Shown here piece after piece: positions 7,488 through 15,956 of a stretch of DNA of 64,000 bases (position 1 is the first letter of the stretch; every line of letters begins with the position of its first letter). The DNA comes from a virus: IMG/VR virus record IMGVR_UViG_3300015263_000597, positions 1 through 64,000 of that record; one strand, written 5' to 3'. A program made the translations under genes and the position numbers. Under the pieces are notes generated by a model that had not been told where the DNA came from, searched no databases, and was given only the letters and a program-made list of their open reading frames with translations.

Positions 7488-9018
7488 AGACCTTGGGTTG
7501 CCGTTTGATGAGTTCCGCGCTGGGCAGCTGGGCACCGCCTGCTCCCTGGACGAATCAATCTCCTATGCCACGATATTCCGTGCGCCCCCTGGCACAGGTA
7601 AAACTCTGACGTATATGACAGCAGCTCAGTTAGGAGCATTGCGGTCGTCTGGTGCATTTCGTACCTGTGTGCTTACTAGTACCAAACGCCTACAGGATCA
7701 GATCTATACTGATTTTCAACCCACTGGAATGGTAGATGTACGCGGCAAAGCAAACTATCCTTGCCACGAGATTCAAGGACTACAGTGTGACGATATCACA
7801 GCACCCTGTAACCATGGTGAACACTGTGCAAGGAAGGCTACAACGTGTGCGTATTACGCAACAGTACGTAAAGCAACAACAGCCGGCAGCATAGTGACGT
7901 CATATGCGTTCTACTTAAACAGGGCTTTGCATGGTCAAGACCTCGGAACGTTTGACCTACTAGTGTGTGATGAAGCCCATCTAGCACTTGACTGGCTAAC
8001 TAACGTGTTGTCATTCTCACTCATGCCTAAACACGTCAAAGACCTGTCTGGTATGGAGCTAGAGATTACAGACGATGCTGATCTTCTCCGTGTGTGGGCA
8101 TACGCAGCTATCGATGCGCTACGCACTGAGTACGTCAAGTGTAAGAAAGATCGCGTACGGCAACAGAATATCACAGCGCTAGGTCAGAACCTGGGTAGGT
8201 TCCTACACGATTCGGTAGAGTGGGTACTTGATGCTGATAAACATGGCGTAAACCTGCGGCCAGTCAACCCAGGGCATGTGTTCAGTCACTTCTTATGGCA
8301 GCACGCTAGGAAAGTCGTTCTGTGTAGTGCAACTGTATATCGAGAAGACGCCATGATGCTGGGGCTCAACGACGTCGTAGAAATCACAGTGCCAAGTACG
8401 TTCCCTGCTGAGCGGCGACCGGTGATACTGTACGACAAAGCCCCCGCTATTCTCATGTCACACAGGACAACAGACGAAGAATTAGCAATCATTGTAGATC
8501 GCATAGATAACGTCGTTGAGTCCATGCCGGAACAAAAAGGCATCGTGCAGTGTACAAGCTACTGGCAGGCACAGCGTATCAAGAAGATGTCCCGCATGGC
8601 AGGACGTATGCTTGTAGCTGACAGGAACCGTAGCCAGCTACGACTGTTCACACAGAGTACCAATGGAGTGCTGGTGAGCCCGACTGTGAAGGAAGGCGTC
8701 GACTTTCCACACGACGCATGCAGGTTTGTAATTTTCCCCAAAGTGCCGTTCCCACACACTGGGGACAAGCTAACAAAGGCACGTACCGAGCTGTATAAGC
8801 AGCATGGCATAAAGTACATAGACCACCTAGCCGTGCGGTCATTCGTACAGATGTCATTGCGTGCAATGAGAGCCCATGACGATTACTGTTTGATCGTCTT
8901 GCTAGACGGTCACTTTGACCAGTGGTTGGTGAGAGTCGCTGACCACTTCGAACCCTGGTTTACGGAAGCGATATCCGTAACCGACACGTTACCAACGTTG
9001 GAGAATGTGACACAATGA
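7477..9018 (+). CDS. XPD/DinG-like superfamily 2 DNA helicase
   Basis: 513 residues. Walker A is RAPPGTGKT near 36-44, and motif II is VCDEAH near 165, followed by SATVY (motif III) near 285. Between Walker A and DEAH lies a Cys-rich insert (C at YPCHE, LQCDD, APCNH, EHCAR, TTCAY), in the place where XPD/DinG helicases hold a 4Fe-4S cluster. The C-terminal half has GVLVSPTVKEGVDFP and a motif VI-like QMSLRAMR. Family members unwind DNA 5'-3' and act in repair. Here it probably unwinds DNA for phage replication or recombination. Overlaps the next gene by ATGA. Confidence 0.85.
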   Translation: MTPRDLGLPFDEFRAGQLGTACSLDESISYATIFRAPPGTGKTLTYMTAAQLGALRSSGAFRTCVLTSTKRLQDQIYTDFQPTGMVDVRGKANYPCHEIQGLQCDDITAPCNHGEHCARKATTCAYYATVRKATTAGSIVTSYAFYLNRALHGQDLGTFDLLVCDEAHLALDWLTNVLSFSLMPKHVKDLSGMELEITDDADLLRVWAYAAIDALRTEYVKCKKDRVRQQNITALGQNLGRFLHDSVEWVLDADKHGVNLRPVNPGHVFSHFLWQHARKVVLCSATVYREDAMMLGLNDVVEITVPSTFPAERRPVILYDKAPAILMSHRTTDEELAIIVDRIDNVVESMPEQKGIVQCTSYWQAQRIKKMSRMAGRMLVADRNRSQLRLFTQSTNGVLVSPTVKEGVDFPHDACRFVIFPKVPFPHTGDKLTKARTELYKQHGIKYIDHLAVRSFVQMSLRAMRAHDDYCLIVLLDGHFDQWLVRVADHFEPWFTEAISVTDTLPTLENVTQ

Positions 9019-9953
9019 GTGAAGCCACACACAGTAACCCTCTGCTGAACGCACCTACACCTGCTACCGGCGACAGCATCTTCCACTGCCTTACTGGCAC
9101 GTTTCTTGACGCATACTTCGCACCGTACGCGATGTATGGCGAGAAAAAGGTTGACGGATGTTTCTTCCACTACACTATCCTGCCGGACCCGGGAGAGAAG
9201 TGCTTGGAACATCTTGGGAAGACCAACGGACTTCTTGTCCGCTTCTTGAGCGCGGGATCGTACAACAAGACGAAGGTTGGCGTGACTCCGTCAGAAGAAT
9301 TGGACCTGTCGCTGCCGCTTGACCAGCAGCGAGGGAACTTCTTGATTCCTCAGGGCGGGCGGACCGACGTCGTCCAGAACAGCCGGTTTGGTGTTTTCAT
9401 CCAGCACATCCAGGAGCTTATCGCGGAAGGAGAGCTTGACGCAGATAGGTTTGCGAATGGCGACATTGCTGAGGCGCTTGTCGGAGTGCGTGCGCACTTC
9501 GTCGGCGTTGATCAGCCGAAATGGGAACGGAAGGGAGGCAAGAAGAAAGGTGCCGCCGACGTGTTTGGCGGCCACAAGAAAGATGAAGAGAAAGAGCCTG
9601 AGCAGATCATGGTCCTTGACACGATCGAAGGATACCTCAACGGTGAGGAACTTGAGAAACTCAAGGCTACGGCGGGTAGCATGAATGGCACATCGACTGC
9701 TCCAGCTACCACTGCCAACCCTGAGCATGTCGCCACGATGGAAGCCCTCGTTCTGGCCACGTTGTCAGAAAAGGGCAAAGTGGAGCTTGGCGACATCGCG
9801 CCGATGGTTGCCAAGGCGCTGCACGACGACAGTAATCCTGGCGTCACACCGGCCAACCGTGCCGAGATCATGAAACTCGGCCGGCCAGACTGGCTGTTCA
9901 GTGACGAACGGCCTTGGTTGTACGAAGGCAAGACGGTTACAGCGGCCAAGTAG
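9015..9953 (+). CDS. Probable ssDNA-binding or replication accessory protein, unassigned
   Basis: 312 residues with a compact N-terminal part (1-170), a Lys-rich linker (about 170-195) and a C-terminal helical domain from about 235. Codons end mostly in C or G and the gene looks tuned for high expression. Its place between helicase and nuclease genes fits a single-strand-binding protein, but I see no clear OB-fold signature, so the role is inference from context. Confidence 0.55.
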   Translation: MSEATHSNPLLNAPTPATGDSIFHCLTGTFLDAYFAPYAMYGEKKVDGCFFHYTILPDPGEKCLEHLGKTNGLLVRFLSAGSYNKTKVGVTPSEELDLSLPLDQQRGNFLIPQGGRTDVVQNSRFGVFIQHIQELIAEGELDADRFANGDIAEALVGVRAHFVGVDQPKWERKGGKKKGAADVFGGHKKDEEKEPEQIMVLDTIEGYLNGEELEKLKATAGSMNGTSTAPATTANPEHVATMEALVLATLSEKGKVELGDIAPMVAKALHDDSNPGVTPANRAEIMKLGRPDWLFSDERPWLYEGKTVTAAK

Positions 9954-10035
9954 GCATCACGTCAACCAATGTCCAGCGGGTACATAACCCCCGGGCCGGT
10001 GGAAGGCCGGCAGCTATTTACTAAAGGAGTTACTC

Positions 10036-10224
10036 GTGAGTGCGCTACTTCCACAAAGCGGCAAGGACTGGATCGGCAATGACGGCAAGCTTGTACGGGG
10101 CAAATACAAAGGAAAGTACGTTGAAGATGCCCCGCGTGGGTATCTAGTTTGGATCCTCAATGAGACAGATATCAGCGACGGTGATGCTGTTATCATCCAA
10201 GCACATCTTGCACGCAAGTCATGA
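10036..10224 (+). CDS. DUF3820-like small protein
   Basis: 62 residues from GTG 10036 with AAAGGAG 8 nt upstream. GKYKGKYVEDAPRGYLVWIL matches the pattern of DUF3820 and of the small domain at the end of exonuclease X-type proteins (K(Y)KGK..DAP..YL.W). Such domains accompany DNA nucleases, and the next gene is one. Overlaps it by ATGA. Confidence 0.6.
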   Translation: MSALLPQSGKDWIGNDGKLVRGKYKGKYVEDAPRGYLVWILNETDISDGDAVIIQAHLARKS

Positions 10225-10823
10225 GTGTAGATAGAACCATCTGGACCTTGGAGGACACTGAGTTTCCCGATCTACTGCCTATGCAGAACAGATCACCAGG
10301 TATCCATGTGTCAGACGTCATTGATGTATGGCAGGGGTATGAGCAGGACGGTGCGGTAGATAATGAAGTACTAGGCCGTATGCAGCTGGGGTGTGCGTTG
10401 GAGGATGCGATTGTGCACCGAACACTGATGCATTACGGCCTGGATCCGGGCTACGAGCTTGAGATGGACAACCTGTTTGGTACGTTTGATGCCCTCTCGT
10501 ACATAGATACAGGCGTGGCACAGATAGCCGAAATCAAACTAACATCGAAGATCGAATCTCCGCTACCTATCGACTATCCCAACCAGCGTGAAGATTTCAA
10601 CTTCGCCCTTGACGACAAGTTCGCAGCGTGGCAAATGCAACTTAAAGCCTACTGTTACATGTACGGCACGAACTACGGGCAGCTGATTAATGTGCATGTG
10701 CGCAGGGATCTAACAGCGCATTGGCGCCGGAGGACTGTTGTGTTCAGTGACGCAGATCTAGCAACGAACTGGGCGGTGATTAGGAACACGGCCGAGTTCA
10801 TGAGACAGCAGAGCGAGGAGTGA
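10221..10823 (+). CDS. RecB/Cas4-like PD-(D/E)XK exonuclease
   Basis: 200 residues. GTFDAL near 89-94 provides the catalytic Asp, AEIKLTSK near 105-112 the ExK pair, and QLKAYCYMY near 143-151 the QxxxY motif of the RecB nuclease group. A role in end resection for recombination is expected from the family. It stands next to an annealase/ATPase-type gene, as in many phage recombination modules. Confidence 0.75.
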   Translation: MSVDRTIWTLEDTEFPDLLPMQNRSPGIHVSDVIDVWQGYEQDGAVDNEVLGRMQLGCALEDAIVHRTLMHYGLDPGYELEMDNLFGTFDALSYIDTGVAQIAEIKLTSKIESPLPIDYPNQREDFNFALDDKFAAWQMQLKAYCYMYGTNYGQLINVHVRRDLTAHWRRRTVVFSDADLATNWAVIRNTAEFMRQQSEE

Positions 10824-10826
10824 AAC

Positions 10827-11561
10827 ATGCCGCTTAAACTTGTCAAAGGCCCTATCGTTCAATCTTTCAGAATTGGCATTCACGGCAGAGAGCTGTCCGG
10901 TAAATCGTGGTTGGCGCTAACAGCTCCACGTGATCCCGTTCTGTATCTACACAACGACGAGCGACAACGTGGCACGCTGGACGCCGAAGCTTTTGCTCAT
11001 CGTAACGTAACACGCTGCGATTATGGCGAAGGCATACGTGGCGAAAGTCCGTCTGATGTGCAAAAGGTAGCACAGCAGAGAGTAGCAGAACTACAAGCGC
11101 TTGCAAACGACGCGTCACAGTGGGCAGGGACCATCATCCTTGATACGGAGACCGACCTGTGGACGTTGTACAAGTACGCATTCCATGGCGGCGAGAAAGC
11201 CGATTCTAAGGGCGGGCGACGCAACAACTGGGCAGAGATTAACGGTGTGTGGCGTATGTTTTTCAGCACACTGCTTAGCGGACGCTCGGACTTAATCGTG
11301 ATATCCAAAGACAAGCCAGTGTATGTGGACAACGAAGACACAGGCAGGATCGTGGCCAAGTGCTCATCAGAGATACCTACGTTGTGCGAGGTAAGGCTAG
11401 AGGTCGAGAGGGTGGACACGAACGGCGCATCAACGTTCGGTGCAAAGGTGATAAAGTGCAACGACGTCGCTAGACTAGGAGAAGTGTTCTACGATTCTAA
11501 TTTGCCGGCTATTATGGAGAGCTTGTACGGGCGTAACGTGTGGGAGGTGAAGGGTGACTAG
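10827..11561 (+). CDS. AAA_24/Sak4-like P-loop recombination ATPase
   Basis: 244 residues. Walker A is GIHGRELSGKSW at about 14-25, and a Walker B-like strand TIILDTETDLW lies near 104-114. Overall length and the order of motifs match the RecA-like AAA_24 family, which includes the Sak4 phage recombinases. With the nuclease upstream it likely forms the phage's strand-exchange or annealing pair. Confidence 0.75.
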   Translation: MPLKLVKGPIVQSFRIGIHGRELSGKSWLALTAPRDPVLYLHNDERQRGTLDAEAFAHRNVTRCDYGEGIRGESPSDVQKVAQQRVAELQALANDASQWAGTIILDTETDLWTLYKYAFHGGEKADSKGGRRNNWAEINGVWRMFFSTLLSGRSDLIVISKDKPVYVDNEDTGRIVAKCSSEIPTLCEVRLEVERVDTNGASTFGAKVIKCNDVARLGEVFYDSNLPAIMESLYGRNVWEVKGD

Positions 11562-11766
11562 TCCAAAATACAAAAAGGGCGATAAGGTCCGGCATGTCGT
11601 ATCCAACGAAAAGGCTGTGATTATAGGCTATAACAAACATATAGAGAAAGGAGATGACGGCGAAAACTACTTGGTCTGGAGCGGACAATACACAGTATCT
11701 ACTGGTTTTGGCCAAACAAGCAGCGTATTTGAGGGAGAGATAGAATTGCGCAGTGAGGACGACTGA
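11554..11766 (+). CDS. Small SH3/KOW-like hypothetical protein
   Basis: 70 residues from GTG 11554. The start (KKGDKVRHVVSNEKAVIIGY) reads like a small beta-barrel of the KOW/SH3 kind. Coupled to both neighbours by overlap. Function unknown. Confidence 0.55.
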   Translation: MTSPKYKKGDKVRHVVSNEKAVIIGYNKHIEKGDDGENYLVWSGQYTVSTGFGQTSSVFEGEIELRSEDD

Positions 11767-12569
11767 TGATCTACGTAGACAAAGCCGCTGGGTCTAAGGA
11801 CTTGATGGATGTACCGTGTATCGCTGAACAAGGGTGCATGACGGTACTAGACTCCGGCGATGTTTACTTCATCGGTGAAGGACCGCACGGTGCTGTAGAC
11901 ATTGGCATAGAGGTAAAAAGCGTTGCTGATCTAATTGCATCGCAGCGTTCTGGACGACTAACGACGCAACTCGAACGCATGCAAGACAGGTACGGAGCTG
12001 GGCAGATGTATCTATACTGGTACGGACATGTGCGTGCAAATGCCGCTGGCGGATTAGAGTACTCCACTAACCCGATAATGCCCACCAGACAGGCAAAGTT
12101 TGATGGTCCTGGCGGCCACCACCTTGTCAAGTACTCTTACCTTAAGCACTTGCTATTCTGCATAGAACAAGCTGGCTTCATAGTGTGGCATGGCAACACG
12201 ATACAGGACGTAGCCGCGCAGGTACGCTGGCTGTATGATACATGGCAACGGCCCTGGACGGATCATAGGTACCTGCGGACTATCGATACCAGCCAAACTA
12301 TCAACTGTACGGCGGTGTATAGCGCAGACCGTGCCGAGAATGAACGAATGAAAAGACTTGTAGGGTCTGTGTCGTTTTGGCCAGGTGTAGGGCTAGTAAG
12401 AGCAGAGGCCCTAGCTAAGGCATTTAGCTCCGCACGAGAGCTGTACAACGTAGACCGGGCAGATATCGAGGCTATACCCGGATTTGGCAAAGGGCTGGCT
12501 AAGCGTATCTGTGAATGGCTAGACAAGAGGAGACCAGGCGAGTGCCTAAAGAACACATGCACGCCTTGA
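11766..12569 (+). CDS. ERCC4-type structure-specific nuclease with HhH domain
   Basis: 267 residues. GDVYFIGEGPHGAVD-IGIEVK, then DLIASQRSGRL (about 37-73), follows the ERCC4 nuclease pattern GDx(n)ERKxxxDL..S...GRL, with the usual ERK reading as EVK. A helix-hairpin-helix pair follows at about 203-255 (WPGVGLVRAEALAKAF and IPGFGKGLAKRICEWL). XPF/Mus81-type nucleases cut branched DNA; here it probably resolves replication or recombination intermediates. Confidence 0.82.
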   Translation: MIYVDKAAGSKDLMDVPCIAEQGCMTVLDSGDVYFIGEGPHGAVDIGIEVKSVADLIASQRSGRLTTQLERMQDRYGAGQMYLYWYGHVRANAAGGLEYSTNPIMPTRQAKFDGPGGHHLVKYSYLKHLLFCIEQAGFIVWHGNTIQDVAAQVRWLYDTWQRPWTDHRYLRTIDTSQTINCTAVYSADRAENERMKRLVGSVSFWPGVGLVRAEALAKAFSSARELYNVDRADIEAIPGFGKGLAKRICEWLDKRRPGECLKNTCTP

Positions 12570-12745
12570 TAGCTGGAGACTGCGTACGACACAAAGCCTC
12601 TGGCGTTAGTTACATCGTAACATCTAATTACCGTGAACGTGTTACTGCTGTACGTACAGTAGATATAACACGCCCTGATGAATGGGAGATAGTGTACAAG
12701 GTGTACCAATACGTCGATGGTGATGTCTATACCGACAATGGCTAG
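12542..12745 (+). CDS. Hypothetical protein
   Basis: 67 residues from GTG 12542, chosen over ATG 12515 because GAGGAGA at 12527-12533 lies 9 nt upstream. The middle (GDCVRHKASGVSYIVTSNY) again looks like a small beta-barrel. Last gene of the replication operon before a promoter. Confidence 0.5.
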   Translation: MPKEHMHALIAGDCVRHKASGVSYIVTSNYRERVTAVRTVDITRPDEWEIVYKVYQYVDGDVYTDNG

Positions 12746-12756
12746 CGGCAAGTCTC

Positions 12757-12785
12757 TTGACGCCAGCTCACGCCTGCTGTACAGT
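12757..12785 (+). promoter_or_regulatory. Sigma70-type promoter
   Basis: TTGACG at 12757-12762, 17-bp spacer, TACAGT at 12780-12785. Drives the 12818 gene with a leader of about 25 nt. GTACTGACCTACTGA just after the start resembles the core of the long repeat at 14147. Confidence 0.75.
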
Positions 12786-12817
12786 ACACTGTACTGACCT
12801 ACTGATAAAGGACACCC

Positions 12818-13471
12818 ATGACTACGCTGCTCTCACTCTCGCCAGACTTTGACCTCGTTGACGCCCTTGTCGAATACCTACCTAGACACCATGCGCCGTT
12901 GAACACTGTGCGATTACGTTCAGTGCCATTGTACCTAAGTACCGCAGTGGAACGTGCGCGCGCCTCGGTAAGCAAAGACCCTAGGTTCACTGAGCACCCG
13001 GATATTAAACGGACTAAGGTCTCCGCATCCGCAGTTATTGGGTGTTGTACATACGAAGGTCTCATGCTAATCAATCAACACGAGTATGTAGTGCAGTTAA
13101 TGGAACTAAAGGAGGATTTGCTACTTAATTACAAATTCGCAGATACGCAAATGGAGGACGATGTGTTTAGTATACTGCGGGAGTACCCGGTAGCGTTACC
13201 TACCGCTGAGCGTAGAGGGCAAAGTACGGCAGTGTCCATTCCTGAGTGGCTGTTTAACAAGATCACGGATACAAAGAACGCACTAGGGTGCTCGATGGAT
13301 GCCGCTGTGTTGTTTGCTACAGCGGTAGTATTGAAAGACCTGTTCTATATGAGAGAAAGTCACAAGGAGAGTTTGGACAGAAGTATGAAAGCATTCTTTG
13401 CGTCAGTGCAGAGACGGATAGCGATTGGGAATAGGCTAAAACCGCTGGTAGACTTTGTACCGACGGGGTAG
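12818..13471 (+). CDS. Hypothetical protein with possible C-terminal RHH-like segment
   Basis: 217 residues under its own promoter, AAAGGAC before ATG. From about residue 130 the sequence STAVSIPEWLFNKITDTKNA reads like a ribbon-helix-helix strand and helix, followed by further helices. The N-terminal part is unassigned. A DNA-binding role is possible, not shown. Confidence 0.55.
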   Translation: MTTLLSLSPDFDLVDALVEYLPRHHAPLNTVRLRSVPLYLSTAVERARASVSKDPRFTEHPDIKRTKVSASAVIGCCTYEGLMLINQHEYVVQLMELKEDLLLNYKFADTQMEDDVFSILREYPVALPTAERRGQSTAVSIPEWLFNKITDTKNALGCSMDAAVLFATAVVLKDLFYMRESHKESLDRSMKAFFASVQRRIAIGNRLKPLVDFVPTG

Positions 13472-13473
13472 AC

Positions 13474-13698
13474 ATGCGTAGATGGAAACAAGAGCGAGTT
13501 AGCGCAGACCTCGTGCGTCACAGGCTAGAGGTACTTGGGGCAAACGTAGCTGTTGGTAGAATAGAAAGCTTTGCTGCGAAGTGTATAGCCTACCTGCCAG
13601 GAGGCAATGTGCTATATGAAGGTTCAGATATTGAAGTAGCGAAGACAGCTGTTGAACAAGCAATAATTGACGCTGAAAGAAGAATGTCATGTACGTAG
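13474..13698 (+). CDS. Hypothetical protein
   Basis: 74 residues, 2 nt after the previous stop. Mixed alpha/beta composition; no motif recognised. Probably co-transcribed with the 12818 gene. Confidence 0.5.
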   Translation: MRRWKQERVSADLVRHRLEVLGANVAVGRIESFAAKCIAYLPGGNVLYEGSDIEVAKTAVEQAIIDAERRMSCT

Positions 13699-13739
13699 CT
13701 GTACCCACTTGGAGAGCCGCAGGTAGATGACTTGATTAC

Positions 13740-13856
13740 TTGAAGCTCATAGACCTAGAGGACGTATTGCCTAAGTACGATGAGACTCAGCAGCAGTGGT
13801 TAATCAGAATGGCAGCTGAAGGGTTGCTAAAATCAGACAAGGACATCTCTTTATGA
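13740..13856 (+). CDS. Possible 38-residue ORF with TTG start
   Basis: An open frame from TTG 13740 gives 38 residues rich in Leu, Asp and Lys. No convincing ribosome-binding site is visible, so translation is doubtful; it may be a remnant. Confidence 0.25.
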   Translation: MKLIDLEDVLPKYDETQQQWLIRMAAEGLLKSDKDISL

Positions 13857-14262
13857 ACACATCGGCATGTCAGCTACCAGGCGTAAGTAGCAGTACGAGA
13901 CTTTGAGATCTTAAATACCGATAGAGAAAGCAGAGTTGAAGATGTACTTATCAACAACGGTGAGCGAGATTGCTGCTGGGTGTCTGGTGACATGTGTCTC
14001 AGCTGTCAGATATACCGTTGGCATACCGGGCTCAATAGACGAACTAGTAAACCGACTTATCTTTCAAGTCCTTGGCTACCCGACGGTTATCTACCCGCAC
14101 TCTCGTAATCTATCTACCTCACCTAGGTACCACCCACCCGCGTGTGTTTCTTATTCTTATAGATGCACCGTACTGACGTACTGAGATGTGGGAGAGGGCA
14201 CGGCGTATTACCGCTATGTTACGGCGTAGTACCGCCTAGGAAAAATTTTTTGCAATTGCAGC
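13857..14262 (+). promoter_or_regulatory. Intergenic control region with a long repeat and operator-like sites
   Basis: No convincing gene lies here. It contains a 41-bp sequence at 14147-14187 repeated in inverted orientation at 39263-39303, two copies of GGCGTAnTACCGC near 14199-14235, the second inside the inverted repeat GGCG-TAGTAC-CGCC, and an A5T6 tract just upstream of the promoter at 14263. The set looks like an operator region for that promoter. Confidence 0.55.
14147..14187 (+). repeat. 41-bp repeat, copy 1
   Basis: The core TGCACCGTACTGACGTACTG plus AGAT and the upstream TTTCTTATT... match 39263-39303 in the opposite orientation, with only small differences near the T-rich end. 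Both copies lie upstream of a strong promoter in the same relative orientation. GTACTGAC-GTACTGAG inside it is a direct 8-mer repeat. Likely a binding site for a phage or host regulator. Confidence 0.7.
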
Positions 14263-14291
14263 TTGACAACGGGACGTAAGTGGAGTAGGGT
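14263..14291 (+). promoter_or_regulatory. Sigma70-type promoter
   Basis: TTGACA at 14263-14268, 17-bp spacer, TAGGGT at 14286-14291, with an A/T-rich UP-like tract directly upstream. Starts the 14432-17610 operon. Confidence 0.75.
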
Positions 14292-14300
14292 TAGAGATGT

Positions 14301-14377
14301 CAGAGGGCTTAGCAAGCTTGCCGCTGTTTTTCTCGATAGTGTAGCTAACTGAAGAGGATCACAGATAGAGCCCTCTG
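14301..14377 (+). other. Long-stem leader structure
   Basis: CAGAGGGCT at 14301-14309 pairs perfectly with AGCCCTCTG at 14369-14377 across about 59 nt, which also contain the self-complementary GCAAGCTTGC. The element sits in the 140-nt untranslated leader of the operon. It could be a regulatory leader or a processed RNA. Confidence 0.45.
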
Positions 14378-14431
14378 GCAGCTCGGATTCTACCTGGAAG
14401 CTCAAGACTGGCTGAACAGAGGAGTAATGGA

Positions 14432-14701
14432 ATGGTACAATGCGCAAACTGCAAACAGGAACGCTGCCAATGTGAGCGGATCATCGTAGACTGGTCTGAA
14501 GACGGCTATAACTGTCGAAGCGGACTTGTGCCATTTTATGCTGAAACAAGAGATGAGCTTGAAAGCAAAGTACGTTCAGCAGTTGGGAACAAAGTACGTT
14601 TTAACTACCCGGACAAGATGATCCCTAAACACCCAAATGTAGACGTGCTAAATGCCGCCGTAGATGAATTTGTTCGTCGTAACCCTAGGACAACGCAATG
14701 A
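14432..14701 (+). CDS. Small Cys-cluster protein
   Basis: 89 residues; CANCKQERCQC at 4-14 is a likely metal-binding knuckle. First gene after the 14263 promoter; overlaps the next by ATGA. Function unknown. Confidence 0.6.
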   Translation: MVQCANCKQERCQCERIIVDWSEDGYNCRSGLVPFYAETRDELESKVRSAVGNKVRFNYPDKMIPKHPNVDVLNAAVDEFVRRNPRTTQ

Positions 14702-14883
14702 GCATGCTCAACTGCGACCGCTGCGGCAACTCCTGCCACATATCACATAAGTGGACATACTGCCCAAAGTGCGGCGGGCCTATGAAGCACGAGAGTGAGT
14801 CTAGTAGCAATAGACAACAGCAGGCTGAATATCGTGAGTACCTGAGACTCAAAGGCAAATTCGATAAAGGGCGCACGTGGTGA
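14698..14883 (+). CDS. Small zinc-ribbon protein
   Basis: 61 residues with CDRCGNSC near 6-13 and CPKCGGPM near 22-29, a standard zinc-ribbon, then a charged helical tail. Likely a small nucleic-acid- or protein-binding factor. Confidence 0.65.
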   Translation: MSMLNCDRCGNSCHISHKWTYCPKCGGPMKHESESSSNRQQQAEYREYLRLKGKFDKGRTW

Positions 14884-14916
14884 ACTACCCAACTGATGAG
14901 CAAAGGAGGCATCGTC

Positions 14917-15078
14917 ATGCAAGAACACACCGAAGAACTGAACGAATCGACTGCCTACGCCGACTGGCAATCTAGTATAGAGGAACCAAGCACACCAGTT
15001 ACCCCAGAGGAACTAGATGCCGCATGGGAAGAATTCAGCCGACGACGCAAGACACTGGATTACACGCCGTGCGACTGA
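14917..15078 (+). CDS. Small acidic protein
   Basis: ATG 14917 is preferred over 14896 because AAAGGAGG lies 8 nt upstream of it. 53 residues, strongly acidic, with a helical C-terminal half. No family recognised. Confidence 0.5.
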   Translation: MQEHTEELNESTAYADWQSSIEEPSTPVTPEELDAAWEEFSRRRKTLDYTPCD

Positions 15079-15344
15079 CTAGACTACAGCGGAAAGCCAT
15101 TGCGTACCTTGCTAGTCGAAGCGAAGGAGGCACCGCGTACGGTCTGTATAGTTCTGAGTTTAGTTTCAGCACTGTAGGTGTGGCAAAGAGAACGCTCTCG
15201 ACGCTTGAGCGTAAAGGGTTGATAGACGCCGTGGGCACTAGGTACTACGCGAAGAAAGGGAACGTGTGCCAGCAAGCGGACGCAGCAGGCTCTCTAGAAG
15301 AAGCAGAGGCTGACTCACACGATAACACCCCAACGGGCATTTAG
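15069..15344 (+). CDS. Small winged-helix DNA-binding protein
   Basis: From GTG 15069, 91 residues. Residues 4-60 (LQRKAIAYLASRSE, then TVGVAKRTLSTLERKGLIDA and RYYAK) follow a MarR-like winged-helix pattern, with an acidic tail. No strong ribosome-binding site; the ATG at 15024 lies deep inside the previous gene. Its last codons overlap the tRNA by 10 bases. Confidence 0.55.
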   Translation: MRLTRLQRKAIAYLASRSEGGTAYGLYSSEFSFSTVGVAKRTLSTLERKGLIDAVGTRYYAKKGNVCQQADAAGSLEEAEADSHDNTPTGI

Positions 15345-15410
15345 CTCAGTGGTCAGAGCATCCGGCTCATAACCGGTAGGTCGACGGTTCGATCCCGTCA
15401 AGGCCCACCA
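15335..15410 (+). tRNA. tRNA with CAT anticodon (Met or Ile2)
   Basis: 76 nt. The acceptor GGGCATT pairs with AAGGCCC with one A-G mismatch. D arm GCTC...GAGC, anticodon loop CTCATAA, and T arm GACGG-TTCGATC-CCGTC are all present, and CCA is encoded at 15408-15410. CAT can be elongator Met or, if lysidine-modified, Ile for ATA codons; phage genes here use ATA often, so Ile2 is attractive but not decided. Confidence 0.9.
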
Positions 15411-15436
15411 CAGCACTCTACACAAGAAAGGCGCAC

Positions 15437-15724
15437 ATGACTATGATAGATGTAAGAGAACACATAGCGAGTCTGTTCATAGACATTCAGAAACACGACA
15501 CCGCAGGGAGCTTCGTAGGACTAGTGTTAACAGACATCGGGCTAGAGCTTTGTCTGGGATACAAAGGAAGTGACGGACAAAACTACCTGCAAAACACAGC
15601 AGACTGTAAAAGAATAAAACAGTTCTTAGCCTGGCTGCCTGTACCATCCCTTAGCCATTTCAAAAAAGCGCTTCCACAGTACGCAGATGTTTTACCAGAA
15701 GACGCACCAGAGGACACAAGATGA
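15437..15724 (+). CDS. Hypothetical protein
   Basis: 95 residues starting 26 nt after the tRNA, AAAGG upstream. Mixed alpha/beta; ends with an acidic tail and overlaps the next gene by ATGA. No family recognised. Confidence 0.5.
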   Translation: MTMIDVREHIASLFIDIQKHDTAGSFVGLVLTDIGLELCLGYKGSDGQNYLQNTADCKRIKQFLAWLPVPSLSHFKKALPQYADVLPEDAPEDTR

Positions 15725-15918
15725 AAGCAACAGCACAACGCGCAGTTACTATCACAATAGAGCTAAATGAGACAGAAGCTTGCTGGCTTATTGCAAACAT
15801 GCAGAACCCACTACACGGCGTGCAACCTGATCATGAAATAGATAATGACAGGGCGTGCAGGATAGAGCTATTTACTGCGCTATCACAAGTGCTTGCAGCA
15901 CAGGACGGAGAAAACTAG
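15721..15918 (+). CDS. Small protein related to the C-terminus of the 15957 gene
   Basis: 65 residues. The segment ITIELNETEACWLIANMQN...IELFTALSQVL resembles LLQLTVSEAAWLRDAVECT...LDIMGALTRFL at the end of the 15957 product, so the two likely share a duplicated helical domain. Function unknown. Confidence 0.55.
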   Translation: MKATAQRAVTITIELNETEACWLIANMQNPLHGVQPDHEIDNDRACRIELFTALSQVLAAQDGEN

Positions 15919-15956
15919 CGCCAGCTTTAACCGCGCAGTCCAGACAAGGAACACAC

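Noticed and set aside
13936-14184. 82-codon frame in the control region
   Set aside because: No ribosome-binding site, Tyr/Ser/Pro-rich translation, and it covers the conserved 41-bp repeat that also occurs in a non-coding place at 39.3 kb.
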